Below, in pieces: positions 16,024-24,432 of a DNA stretch of 46,779 nucleotides; the stretch's first letter is position 1; each line of letters begins with the position of its first letter. Both the position numbers and the translations under genes were made by a program. A model generated the notes under the pieces. That model did no database searches. It was not told the origin of the DNA and saw only the letters and a list, made by a program, of their open reading frames with translations. Origin of the DNA: Bacteroidota bacterium (GTDB lineage: Bacteria; Bacteroidota; Bacteroidia; Bacteroidales; Tenuifilaceae); the NCBI GenBank assembly GCA_029558675.1, contig JAKQEF010000196.1, forward strand, positions 1 through 46,779. The letters run 5' to 3'.

Positions 16024-17574
16024 ATGGCAACTTCATCACAGGTAATAGGTGCATCCATCCTTTTTGCCATTTACGGAATGCTGATTCTCTACTTTGTAGT
16101 GAAAGGCTCGCGTGGAACCAAAAACATTAAGGATTACGCACTGGGAAGCATCATTTTTTCACCGGTTTTTGTAGCCCTGTCATTGGCTTCGGCCATGACC
16201 AGCGCTGCCACCTTTGTTATTAACCCCGGGTTGATAGCAAACTACGGGCTAAGCGCCTATCTCTCTTTCGGGGTTGTCTTTCCGCTTGCCTCCATGGCTT
16301 CTCTGGTAATACTGACCAAAAGTTTCAGGAAACACGGGCAAGCTATGAATGCAGTTTCGCTATCGAGTTGGATTGGTAAGCGGTACGAGAGTAAGGGTTA
16401 CGCCCTTTTTATTGCCTTTCTCACCTTTCTGCTCATCACCTTTATTGTGCTTATTCTGGTGGCTTTGGTAAAGGTAGTTGCACAGGCACTCAATGCCAAT
16501 CAGATATGGGTTTTGGGGTTGATAATCGCTTTTATATTTGGCTACATGATGTTTGGCGGGGCCAACTCCATGGTTTACACCAACACCATTCAGGCCATTG
16601 TGATGATTCTGGTGGCCATTATTCTCATCGGCTCCGGTATCCAGTTTTTTCAGGGAGGGCTTATCGGTTTTTTCGAAAAGCTTAGGGTGATTGATCCTGT
16701 TTTGGTTAAATCCACCAACCCGCAAAGCCCGCTATTCCGCGATCTGTTCGAGATTATTTTCGTTCAAATAGTGGTTGGTGCAGCCGTAGTGGTTCAGCCG
16801 CACATCATCACCAAATCGCTTCTGCTGAAAAAGGAGAGCGATGTGAATAAGTTTCTTACGGTTGCCGTTATTGTGCAAATCCTATTCTACTCGGTGGTTC
16901 TGGTAGGCCTGTTTGCCCGCATCAAATTCCCCGACCTGCAGCAGAATGGAGTATCGCTCAATGTCGACGGGGTGATTCCGGCCTACGTTATCGAGGTCTT
17001 TTCGGGGGGCATCGGATCGCTGCTTGTGGGATTGCTGGTTATCATGGGGTTGATCAGTGCAGGCTTTTCCACCATCGAAGGGCTTATCCAATCGCTTAGC
17101 ACCACCATAACCAGCGATATTATTCAGCCCCTTTTCGGTAAAAAAATCCGCGAAGAGAAATATGTGAATATCAACCGGCTGGTAATAGTTGTATTGGGAA
17201 TTATCTCGTTTTTTCTCACCCGCGATCAAATCCTAAGCCCAAAACTAAGCGTGGCCATCTTTGCACAGAATGGCGTTTACTCCTATTTTTCCATTCTCTT
17301 CGTTCCCATCGTGTTTGGGATTTTCGTTAAGAATGTGAAGCTCATCGCCCCGTTATCCGGTTCCATAACGGCATTGGTGGTTTACTTCACCATCTACTAC
17401 GGGTTTCCCGCGTTACTCAAATCCGGTTTGGCTAACTTTGGCTATGCCAATATCTACCTTAGCGACACCGTTCAGAATCCGGCCATTGCCGCTGCCATGG
17501 CCATTATTGCATCGCTTGTAGTTGCCATTACTGTGCATTGGACTACGAAAAAAGCTAAAACTCAGTCAGCATAA
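16024..17574 (+). CDS. Sodium:solute symporter (SSS family), probably a carboxylate importer
   Basis: This 516-residue inner-membrane protein has about 13 hydrophobic helices. Typical SSS elements are visible: an early NIKDYALG after helix 1 (the SSS loop N/T-x-x-D-Y/F-x-x-G/A), SAMTSAATFVINPGLIANYGL in helix 2-3, and GLISAGFSTIEGLIQSLSTTITSDI near residue 345-370, the conserved Na+-site region S-A-x-x-S-T. The family imports sugars, amino acids or organic acids with Na+. Being first in an operon with a CoA-transferase 16 bp downstream makes an organic acid the likely substrate. It is preceded by the possible structured leader. Confidence 0.92.
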   Translation: MATSSQVIGASILFAIYGMLILYFVVKGSRGTKNIKDYALGSIIFSPVFVALSLASAMTSAATFVINPGLIANYGLSAYLSFGVVFPLASMASLVILTKSFRKHGQAMNAVSLSSWIGKRYESKGYALFIAFLTFLLITFIVLILVALVKVVAQALNANQIWVLGLIIAFIFGYMMFGGANSMVYTNTIQAIVMILVAIILIGSGIQFFQGGLIGFFEKLRVIDPVLVKSTNPQSPLFRDLFEIIFVQIVVGAAVVVQPHIITKSLLLKKESDVNKFLTVAVIVQILFYSVVLVGLFARIKFPDLQQNGVSLNVDGVIPAYVIEVFSGGIGSLLVGLLVIMGLISAGFSTIEGLIQSLSTTITSDIIQPLFGKKIREEKYVNINRLVIVVLGIISFFLTRDQILSPKLSVAIFAQNGVYSYFSILFVPIVFGIFVKNVKLIAPLSGSITALVVYFTIYYGFPALLKSGLANFGYANIYLSDTVQNPAIAAAMAIIASLVVAITVHWTTKKAKTQSA

Positions 17575-17590
17575 ACGTTGAAAAGACATT

Positions 17591-18904
17591 ATGAAAAAGT
17601 TTGATGAAATTTACAAAAGCAAGCTGATCCCGCTGGAAAAGATGCCCGATCTACTCCAAAGCAACACCGATGTCATTGTTGCACAATGCGCTTCGGAGCC
17701 TCAGGGCTGCATGTCGGTTTTCCACCTGGCCAAGAATAGGGTTAAAGACGTCAAGGTCTTTTCGGTGCTCACCATGAAGCCTTACGATTTCTACATGAAA
17801 CACGAGATGAAGGGCCATTTTGAGCTTTGCAGCTGGTTCCATGCACCCGGATCGCGTCAGGCACTGAAAGAGAAAACGGGTACCGTAACCTACGTTCCAA
17901 ACATGCTGCATCGTGCTGCATCGGATCGGATGAAGGTGCGTCGTCCTCATCTTTTTGTGGGAACCTGCACTCCGCCCGACGATAAGGGGTTTGTTTCTCT
18001 TTCTCTCGGCATAACCTATGAGAAGGATATCATCGAAGCAGCTGAAATCGTGGTGCTTGAAGTGAACGAGATGCTTCCCCGCACGTATGGCGACACACAG
18101 GTTCATGTTGCGGATGTGGATTATTTTGTGGAGTATTCCCAGATGCCCCCTACCCTTCCCGAGCCCCAACCCGATGAAGTGGCCATGGCCATCGGCAAAC
18201 ACATTGCCAACCTGGTTGACGACGGGGCCACCATCCAGCTTGGCATTGGAGAGATACCCAATGCTGCAGCACTGATGTTGAAGGACAAAAAGGATCTGGG
18301 CGTTCATACGGAAATGCTGGTGGACAGCATGATGGAACTGTATGAAATGGGTGTAATCACCAATAAGGCCAAAAGCGTGCATAAAGGGAAGTTTGTATGC
18401 ACATTTGCCATGGGTAGCGAAAAACTCTACAAGTGGCTCGACAACAACCCTGCCGTTGAATTCCTGAGGGGCAGCTACGTAAACGACCCCTGCATGATGC
18501 GGAAGAATTCAAAGATGGTGTCGATCAACACCTGTATCATGATTGATTTCACAGGGCAGGTGGCCAGCGAGAGTATTGGCATTGAGCAGTATTCGGGCAC
18601 AGGAGGACAAAGCGATACGGCAGTGGGCGCAACCGAAGGGTTCGACGGAAAAGGGAAATCCATCATTGCTTGCCGTTCCACGGCAAAACGGGGGACCATT
18701 TCCACCATTGTGCCTGTGCTACCAGCCGGAACAGGAGTTACGCTGCACCGCAGCAACACCGACTATGTGGTTACCGAGCATGGGAGCGTGCGCCTGACCG
18801 GTCTAACAGTTCGCGAACGAACTGAAGCGCTGATATCCATTGCCCACCCCGATTTCAGGGAAGAGTTAACCCGGCAGGCACGCGAAATGGGATATATCTT
18901 TTAA
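17591..18904 (+). CDS. Acetyl-CoA hydrolase/transferase family CoA-transferase (4-hydroxybutyrate CoA-transferase-like)
   Basis: The 437-residue length is typical for butyryl-CoA:acetate or 4-hydroxybutyrate CoA-transferases. Signatures visible are the N-terminal MLHRAASDRMKVRRPHLFVG, IQLGIGEIPNAAALML (the G-x-G-x-x-P CoA-binding loop), and HTEMLVDSMMELYEMGVITN, where the Glu is expected to be the catalytic residue that forms the glutamyl-CoA thioester. SGTGGQSDTAVGA and EHGSVRLTGLTVRERTEALISIAHP at the C-terminus are hallmarks of the family. It would move CoA from acetyl-CoA or another donor to the acid imported by the symporter. It lies in tight operon spacing with its neighbours. Confidence 0.9.
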   Translation: MKKFDEIYKSKLIPLEKMPDLLQSNTDVIVAQCASEPQGCMSVFHLAKNRVKDVKVFSVLTMKPYDFYMKHEMKGHFELCSWFHAPGSRQALKEKTGTVTYVPNMLHRAASDRMKVRRPHLFVGTCTPPDDKGFVSLSLGITYEKDIIEAAEIVVLEVNEMLPRTYGDTQVHVADVDYFVEYSQMPPTLPEPQPDEVAMAIGKHIANLVDDGATIQLGIGEIPNAAALMLKDKKDLGVHTEMLVDSMMELYEMGVITNKAKSVHKGKFVCTFAMGSEKLYKWLDNNPAVEFLRGSYVNDPCMMRKNSKMVSINTCIMIDFTGQVASESIGIEQYSGTGGQSDTAVGATEGFDGKGKSIIACRSTAKRGTISTIVPVLPAGTGVTLHRSNTDYVVTEHGSVRLTGLTVRERTEALISIAHPDFREELTRQAREMGYIF

Positions 18905-18921
18905 ACGTTAATTGTTCAGGA

Positions 18922-19929
18922 ATGGAAGCCATCAAAATAGCAGGAACCGGACTGTACGCACCCGGCACACCCATCAGCAATCAGGAGTTGATGGAGTTGA
19001 CGGGAATAGAGTTTGATGCCCAAAAATTTTCAGGGAAAATTGGCATTGAGAACAGGCACATTGCCCATTTGCGCGGGATTGACGAGACAACGGTCGACTT
19101 TGTAACGAAAGCCATGAGGCAGGCCATGGAAAATGCACACGTTGATGCTGATGCAATAGGGCTTTTCATTGTTGCCACCGACACCCCTGAGTATATAACC
19201 CCTGCTACGGCCATCATCGTACAGGGAAGGATTCAGGGTGGTGAAAAGTGGTCCATGTCTTTCGACGTTTCCGCATCGTGTGCCAGCTTTACCATGGCGT
19301 TTGATACCGCCTCGCGTATGCTTAGCAGCAACCCCCTGATAAAATACGCTGCCATAGCCGGTGTTTACAACATGCCCGCCTTTATCCGCCCCGATGATGC
19401 TTTTAGCACGCCCATCTTCTCAGATGGTGCTGCCGCTTTTATCCTCACTAGGGATGAAGAGAAAAAGTCGTTTTACATTGGCAACCAAATGCTTACAGAC
19501 GGAACACAGCTTGATTTTATTGGCATTTATGCCGGAGGTGCCAAAATGCCCGTAACACATGAAGTGATAGCCAATAAGCAGAATGGACTGCTCAGCCTGA
19601 AGCCCCTCCCCGGCGATCGTAACGTTAGGCTGTGGCCCATGATAGTTGAAAAACTTTTGAATAATTATGGTGTTCAACCCGACGAAGTTGACCATTACAT
19701 CTTCACGCAAATCAACAAATCAGTGATTTTAACAGTGATGGAGTTGCTAAATCAACCAACGGAAAAAGCCCACTTTGTGATGGACAAATATGGATACACC
19801 GGCTCTGCCTGTGTCCCCATGGCGTTTCACGAAGGCGTAAACTCAGGCAGGATAAAACGAGGCGAAAAGGTGCTTTTCGTTGCATCGGGAGCAGGTTTGG
19901 CCGTGGGAAGCAACCTTTTTACTTACTAA
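18922..19929 (+). CDS. KAS III (FabH-like) protein A with an altered catalytic triad
   Basis: This 335-residue thiolase-fold protein begins IKIAGTGLYAPGTPISNQEL and has GIENRHIA, both typical for ketoacyl-ACP synthase III. The nucleophile is kept: Cys120 in VSASCASF. The two partner residues of FabH seem lost. In the segment equivalent to H-Q-A-N the sequence is FTQIN, so Thr262 replaces His. In the segment equivalent to YGNTSAAS it reads YGYTGSAC, so Tyr292 replaces Asn. The usual decarboxylative condensation therefore looks impaired. It may act as an acyl carrier or transferase half of a heteromer with the next gene, 39 bp downstream. Standard FabH for fatty-acid synthesis is unlikely in this context. 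Confidence 0.85.
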   Translation: MEAIKIAGTGLYAPGTPISNQELMELTGIEFDAQKFSGKIGIENRHIAHLRGIDETTVDFVTKAMRQAMENAHVDADAIGLFIVATDTPEYITPATAIIVQGRIQGGEKWSMSFDVSASCASFTMAFDTASRMLSSNPLIKYAAIAGVYNMPAFIRPDDAFSTPIFSDGAAAFILTRDEEKKSFYIGNQMLTDGTQLDFIGIYAGGAKMPVTHEVIANKQNGLLSLKPLPGDRNVRLWPMIVEKLLNNYGVQPDEVDHYIFTQINKSVILTVMELLNQPTEKAHFVMDKYGYTGSACVPMAFHEGVNSGRIKRGEKVLFVASGAGLAVGSNLFTY

Positions 19930-19968
19930 CCTTAAGAATCAATAGAATATTCCCAGAATACACTTGTC

Positions 19969-20982
19969 ATGACCAAAGTAGGAATAGTTGGCACAGGAAT
20001 ATACCTTCCTGAAAAGAGAATGAGCGCCGCTGAAATATCGGCTGCTACCAAAGGTGTTTGGAGCGAAGAAGCCATCATTGAAAAGTTGGGCATAGTGGAA
20101 AAGACTATCCCCGGACCCGACGATGGAACACAGGAAATGGGGGCGCGTGCTGCTCTGGATTGCCTTAAAAATACCGGCATTGATCCGTTGGAAATTGATG
20201 TTATCCTCTGTGTTGGTGAAGAGTGGAAAGAGTACCCTCTCACCACGTCGGGGATTTACATTCAGCACCGTATCGGTGCCGATAATGCCTGGGCCATCGA
20301 TGTACAGCAACGCTGCAACAGCACGGTAGCAGCGCTGAAAATGGCCAAGGACATGATTATTGCCGATGCGGAGATTAGCACGGTTATGATTGTGGGAGGC
20401 TACCGGAATGGCGATTTCATTGACTATGAAGACAGCGCTGTTTCGTTTATGTTTAACCTCTCCGCCGGAGCAGGAGCGATACTTGTGAAAAGGGACTATC
20501 CTGCAAACCATATCCTTGGCACCCACATTATCACCGATGGCTCTCTGGCTCGCTCGGCAGGCGTGAAGTACGGTGGTACTGAATATCCCATAACGGTTGA
20601 TAATGCCCACGAGGCATACAAGTCTCTGAAAGTTTTTGACGAAAAATACATGAAAGACCGCCTGAACGAGGTTTCCATGTCAAACTGGTTCCACTGCATC
20701 GATAAAGCATTTGAGAAATCGAATTTAAAGCGGGAAGACCTTGGGTTTCTGGCCTGTCTGCATTTTAAGCGCAGCATGTTCAATAGCATGTTAGACGATC
20801 TGAACATTACGTTGGACAAAACCATTTATCTGGAGAATTATGGTCACATGGGGCAGATAGATGCCATTTTGATTCTACATCTGGCGCAACAAGAGGAAAG
20901 GCTGAAAGCCGGAACCTACGTTTCGATGATTGCAGCCGGTATTGGCTATGCCTGGGGAGCCAACGTTATCCGGTGGGGATGA
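19969..20982 (+). CDS. KAS III (FabH-like) protein B, divergent condensing enzyme
   Basis: This 337-residue thiolase-fold protein begins KVGIVGTGIYLPEKRMSA. Cys116 in DVQQRCNSTV is the expected nucleophile and His265 in CLHFKRSMF the expected base. At the Asn position the sequence is YGHMGQID, so His293 replaces Asn. It is clearly a different subfamily from protein A. Cys-His enzymes without the Asn are known among atypical KAS III heterodimers such as PqsBC, which make specialised condensation products. Its place after the CoA-transferase and protein A suggests action on the acyl-CoA made there. Whether it condenses or cleaves beta-keto compounds is not visible. Confidence 0.85.
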   Translation: MTKVGIVGTGIYLPEKRMSAAEISAATKGVWSEEAIIEKLGIVEKTIPGPDDGTQEMGARAALDCLKNTGIDPLEIDVILCVGEEWKEYPLTTSGIYIQHRIGADNAWAIDVQQRCNSTVAALKMAKDMIIADAEISTVMIVGGYRNGDFIDYEDSAVSFMFNLSAGAGAILVKRDYPANHILGTHIITDGSLARSAGVKYGGTEYPITVDNAHEAYKSLKVFDEKYMKDRLNEVSMSNWFHCIDKAFEKSNLKREDLGFLACLHFKRSMFNSMLDDLNITLDKTIYLENYGHMGQIDAILILHLAQQEERLKAGTYVSMIAAGIGYAWGANVIRWG

Positions 20983-21015
20983 TAAGTCAATGGCATTTTG
21001 TAAATCAACATTTAG

Positions 21016-21044
21016 TTGAATATCTTGTTTTTATATTATTTTTG
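21016..21044 (+). promoter_or_regulatory. Candidate Bacteroidota promoter for the small lipoprotein gene
   Basis: TTG at 21016-21018 and TATTTTTG at 21037-21044 are separated by 18 bp, fitting the -33 TTTG and -7 TANNTTTG consensus. The start codon lies about 100 bp downstream. Together with the terminator at 21672 it would give the lipoprotein its own transcript inside the cluster. Confidence 0.45.
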
Positions 21045-21150
21045 AGCTATATTAACGGCATAGTCAAGCCCATGTTTTTTAATCGTGAAGTGAAGTTATT
21101 TTCTATTATAATCAATTTTGTATCAACACTAACCTTAAAAAAAAACAATC

Positions 21151-21657
21151 ATGAAAAAATTAATTTTTATTCTGATTTCAGCAGCAATTTTCTTTTCGGG
21201 CTGCAAGAAAAGTGAAGAGGAGGATAAGTATAATCCTTCTACGGACGGGCTAATCGGCAGTTGGTTATCAAAAGGTGACAATGTGGCTGAGCTGTTAAGA
21301 GTCTATTTCCAGGTTGACTCAATTACCGCTGTTTTCCATGAAAACAACACCTACAACGTAGTTTCCTACTCCGGCGGTACGCCAACAAACTACAACGGTA
21401 CCTTTGTACAAACCAAACCGACAAGCGGAACCATTTGGACCATCAAGTTGCTTCAGAGCGCACCAACCTCTGTGACCAGCGAAGGGATCTTTGAAATTAC
21501 CGGAAAAACGCCTAATTTCTTACTAACGTACGAGGTGGTACAAACCGAGCCCAACATCGGAGCTACACCTCCCACTCCTGCAGGAGGTTTTGGCAGCAGT
21601 AACGGTGGAGCCTTAGCAATGATGAATGTTCAAAAATTTGTTTACGTTCCGAAATAG
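21151..21657 (+). CDS. Small lipoprotein, possible lipocalin-like fold
   Basis: This 168-residue protein has a lipoprotein signal (MKKLIFILISAAIFFSGC; lipobox F-S-G-C at residues 15-18). The mature part opens with charged residues (KKSEEEDKY). LIGSWLSKGDNVAELL and HENNTYNVVSYSGGTP then resemble the first strands of lipocalin-like domains that Bacteroidota use in envelope lipoproteins. No catalytic motif is seen. It may bind a hydrophobic ligand for the neighbouring uptake genes, but this is only suggested by context. It is framed by its own promoter candidate and a strong terminator. Confidence 0.78.
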   Translation: MKKLIFILISAAIFFSGCKKSEEEDKYNPSTDGLIGSWLSKGDNVAELLRVYFQVDSITAVFHENNTYNVVSYSGGTPTNYNGTFVQTKPTSGTIWTIKLLQSAPTSVTSEGIFEITGKTPNFLLTYEVVQTEPNIGATPPTPAGGFGSSNGGALAMMNVQKFVYVPK

Positions 21658-21671
21658 CATCCTAATATTTG

Positions 21672-21706
21672 AAAAAGTCAGAGTGCCCAAAGCGCTCTGA
21701 CTTTTT
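21672..21706 (+). terminator. Intrinsic terminator between the lipoprotein and outer-membrane protein genes
   Basis: AAAAAGTCAGAG at 21672-21683 pairs perfectly with CTCTGACTTTTT at 21695-21706, with an 11-nt loop and a T-rich end. The A- and T-runs at both sides make it usable in either direction. It would reduce transcription into the downstream barrel gene. Confidence 0.8.
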
Positions 21707-21743
21707 CTTTAATATACTTTCAATTAAACCAATCCGCCAAAGC

Positions 21744-23336
21744 ATGAGTAAGTCAAAACATATCATTTTGATCTTGTGCCTTTTCGGGAACTCTCTATTC
21801 GCACAGTTGCCAACTAACCAATACTTTACGAAAGAGATTCCGGAGAAAGCCAATAAGGAATTCCAATTTCTTGGGTTCTTTATCAATCAGGCTGTGACGT
21901 CCAACTTTTATCCCGAAAACGATTTTTTAAAAGGGCAAATAGTGGGGCGGTTGTTTGGAGCCAATACCTCAAAAACCAGCAACGAACACCGTAGTGCATA
22001 CGTTGAACAACGATTTATCCCATTCTTCATTTGGTCGCCCGCACTATTCAACGGTAAAGCCACCCTGCGGGCATCGTTCGAGCTGGATTGGACATGGGGT
22101 GACGTGGCCTACGGTGTGGGAGGTAACTTTGGGGGTGCTTTTTCGGCCGATCAGGTAAATCTGCAAACACAAAACCTCGAGGTTGAACTGCACCCCTGGG
22201 AAGGCGTATATATTAACCTTGGGCTGCAGCGCATTTTCGACACACCTTATAACCCTTACAAAACGCTTTTCGACAAGATGACCTACACCGGTTATAGGCT
22301 GGCCTATTTCGGTACCGATGGTGTCGGGGTTTCAGTTCGGAAAGATTGGGATTTCTCCCGGATAAAAGCGGGCTATTACAAGCTCTACGAGAACTACATC
22401 CACTTAGACGACGATGTTACCCTTTTCGAGCTGACCGGCGAAAAGGATATTAGCCGGAACTGGAAGATGGGTGGTTCGGCCTACTATATGCGCGACCGTG
22501 GTAACGGCGCAGGAGGCGTATCTATTCTGGGGCAGGGGCTTAACAGCCTGTTAGCCTCGCATAATGGCGTTTACCGCTTTAACTATGGCAGTGCCAAATA
22601 TAAAGCCGATGTTGCCTGGCTGGGAACATTCTTCAGCCGCAACGCCGATCAATACAACGACCCGTGGACCATCTCCGGGTTTGTGAATGTGAACCTTGGC
22701 CAAACCGATACGCTGAGCACAATTATCGCTGACAGCAAGTGGGAAAAGGCAACCAAAATAATGGGCGTGGGCAGTAATATCAGAGCGGCTTACCGCTACG
22801 GGCAAACCCCTGCCGATCAGGTAGTGCTGGACATTACTTACACCACAGGCGATGCCAATGGACTGAGCGATGGTGTGTACAATGGAGTAATTACCGGCAA
22901 CCAGTGGGGCGCACCGGGAGCCATTTTTGTCAGCTCTGGCTCATACATTCTAATGCCCCATGGGAATGTGGTTAACCGCTACACACCGGCCATTGTGGAT
23001 ATTTCGAACATGGGCTATGGGATGACCGCTGCCTCGTTCAGCGCTTCACAGGGTATTATTCCCCATAGGCTAAATGCCAAGCTGGGAGTTGCCGCTGCCA
23101 TGAGCAATGTACAGCCATTGGGCGGAGGTGTGTTCATGGGCACAGAGGTGAACGGAAACGTTGCCTACTTCTTTGGGCCGTATATGAGCCTTGAACTACA
23201 CGGAGCCTACCTGGTACTGGGCGACTTTTACGATAGCAAGCAAAGTGCCTATGGCAGTCCGGTAAACGGAGGCATTGATGGTCGTCCTGTCAACCCGTGG
23301 ACCGTTTTTCTGGTGTATAAATGGTTGCTGTTTTAA
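21744..23336 (+). CDS. Outer-membrane beta-barrel porin-like protein (alginate-export-like)
   Basis: The product has 530 residues from the ATG at 21744. A longer frame to 21669 would read through the terminator and is not used. The signal peptide MSKSKHIILILCLFGNSLFAQ is clear. The mature protein alternates amphipathic strands rich in Tyr, Trp, Gly and Asn (for example GVSVRKDWDFSRIKAGYYKL and GVYRFNYGSAKYKADVAWLG) and ends in VYKWLLF, the terminal Phe expected for insertion by the Bam complex. It loosely recalls alginate-export-type barrels. In the cluster it would be the outer-membrane entry route for the substrate. Confidence 0.78.
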   Translation: MSKSKHIILILCLFGNSLFAQLPTNQYFTKEIPEKANKEFQFLGFFINQAVTSNFYPENDFLKGQIVGRLFGANTSKTSNEHRSAYVEQRFIPFFIWSPALFNGKATLRASFELDWTWGDVAYGVGGNFGGAFSADQVNLQTQNLEVELHPWEGVYINLGLQRIFDTPYNPYKTLFDKMTYTGYRLAYFGTDGVGVSVRKDWDFSRIKAGYYKLYENYIHLDDDVTLFELTGEKDISRNWKMGGSAYYMRDRGNGAGGVSILGQGLNSLLASHNGVYRFNYGSAKYKADVAWLGTFFSRNADQYNDPWTISGFVNVNLGQTDTLSTIIADSKWEKATKIMGVGSNIRAAYRYGQTPADQVVLDITYTTGDANGLSDGVYNGVITGNQWGAPGAIFVSSGSYILMPHGNVVNRYTPAIVDISNMGYGMTAASFSASQGIIPHRLNAKLGVAAAMSNVQPLGGGVFMGTEVNGNVAYFFGPYMSLELHGAYLVLGDFYDSKQSAYGSPVNGGIDGRPVNPWTVFLVYKWLLF

Positions 23337-23364
23337 CGTTAAAAAAATGGGAGGAGAAAGAAAA

Positions 23365-24324
23365 ATGAAAAAACATATTCTTAGCCTAATTGCTTTTTTA
23401 TCGTTAATTGCAGGCTGTTCAACGCCATATAGTGCTTACAAAAGGATTAGCTCTTTTGAAGAAATAGAGTATAAATACCCTGTAAAAAAGGTTTACCTAC
23501 CCAAAAATGATGTAACCATTGCATACAACGACATGGGCTCAGGCAGCAAAACCGTGATAATGATTCACGGGCTGGGAAGCTACCTGCGTGCATGGGAAAA
23601 AAACATTGAGGAGGTCAGCAAATCGGCCCGCGTAATAGCCATTGACCTGCCCGGGTACGGGAAATCGAGTAAAGACCCGCATAGCGGCATGATGTCGTAC
23701 TATGCAGGGGTAGTCAATGAGCTGGTGAGCGAGTTGAAGTTAGAAAACGTAATCCTTGCCGGACATTCCATGGGAGGACAAATATCCATTACAGCCTCCC
23801 TGCTTTACCCCGAAATGGTAAAAGGGATGATTCTGGTTGCCCCTGCAGGTTTCGAAAAATTTACCAAAGGGCAAAAACAGTGGTTTCGCGATGTGATGAC
23901 CCTAGACGGTGTAAGACTGACCTCCACCGAGGCCATCACCACTAACCTATCAAGCAACTTCTACCGGATGCCCCTTGATGCCGATTTTATGATAACCGAC
24001 CGCATTGCCATGCGTCATGCAGAAGATTTCATTCCCTACTGTTATGCTGTAGTACAATCGGTCAACGGCATGGTAAACGAACCCGTGCTCAAGTACCTGA
24101 AAGACATTAAAGTGCCCACACTGATTCTTTTTGGGAAGAATGACAACCTCATCCCCAACCGATTCCTGAATCCGGGTCCGACAGCCGACATTGCCAAGGT
24201 AGGCAATACCTTAATTGCCAACAGCAAACTGGTGATGGTACCAAAGTGTGGCCATTTTCTGATGTTTGAAAAACCTGCTGAATTTAACAGCGAGGCCATC
24301 CAATTTATCAAGTCAATTCAGTAA
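23365..24324 (+). CDS. Lipoprotein alpha/beta hydrolase
   Basis: The product has 319 residues. The ATG at 23365 is chosen because a rare strong Shine-Dalgarno (GGGAGGAG, 23349-23356) precedes it at proper distance and because it gives a lipoprotein signal, MKKHILSLIAFLSLIAGC. The catalytic triad is complete: nucleophile elbow GHSMGGQ, Asp in LFGKNDNLIP and His in PKCGHFLMFEKP. The oxyanion segment is MIHGLGSYLRAW. Such hydrolases cleave esters, amides or C-C bonds. Anchored in the envelope, it could release the acid that the symporter takes up. It is last in the cluster, directly before a very strong terminator. Confidence 0.9.
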   Translation: MKKHILSLIAFLSLIAGCSTPYSAYKRISSFEEIEYKYPVKKVYLPKNDVTIAYNDMGSGSKTVIMIHGLGSYLRAWEKNIEEVSKSARVIAIDLPGYGKSSKDPHSGMMSYYAGVVNELVSELKLENVILAGHSMGGQISITASLLYPEMVKGMILVAPAGFEKFTKGQKQWFRDVMTLDGVRLTSTEAITTNLSSNFYRMPLDADFMITDRIAMRHAEDFIPYCYAVVQSVNGMVNEPVLKYLKDIKVPTLILFGKNDNLIPNRFLNPGPTADIAKVGNTLIANSKLVMVPKCGHFLMFEKPAEFNSEAIQFIKSIQ

Positions 24325-24344
24325 AAAGAAGAGGAGCGCATTAG

Positions 24345-24389
24345 AATTATCGTGAGAAAAAGTATCGATTACTTTTTCTCACGATAATT
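24345..24389. terminator. Very strong 20-bp perfect hairpin after the hydrolase gene
   Basis: AATTATCGTGAGAAAAAGTA (24345-24364) and its exact complement (24370-24389) enclose a 5-nt loop TCGAT. A T-rich run follows. It closes the uptake cluster. Because it is symmetric it could stop transcription from both sides. Confidence 0.88.
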
Positions 24390-24392
24390 TTG
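24385..24392 (+). promoter_or_regulatory. Possible -7 box at the end of the terminator hairpin
   Basis: TAATTTTG fits TANNTTTG exactly and lies 41 bp upstream of the next start codon at 24433. It overlaps the base of the hairpin. A clear TTTG box at -33 was not found, so this is tentative. Confidence 0.35.
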
Positions 24393-24432
24393 TATTTTTT
24401 GGCCTGATTATTATCCGGTTCTATCCAATATA

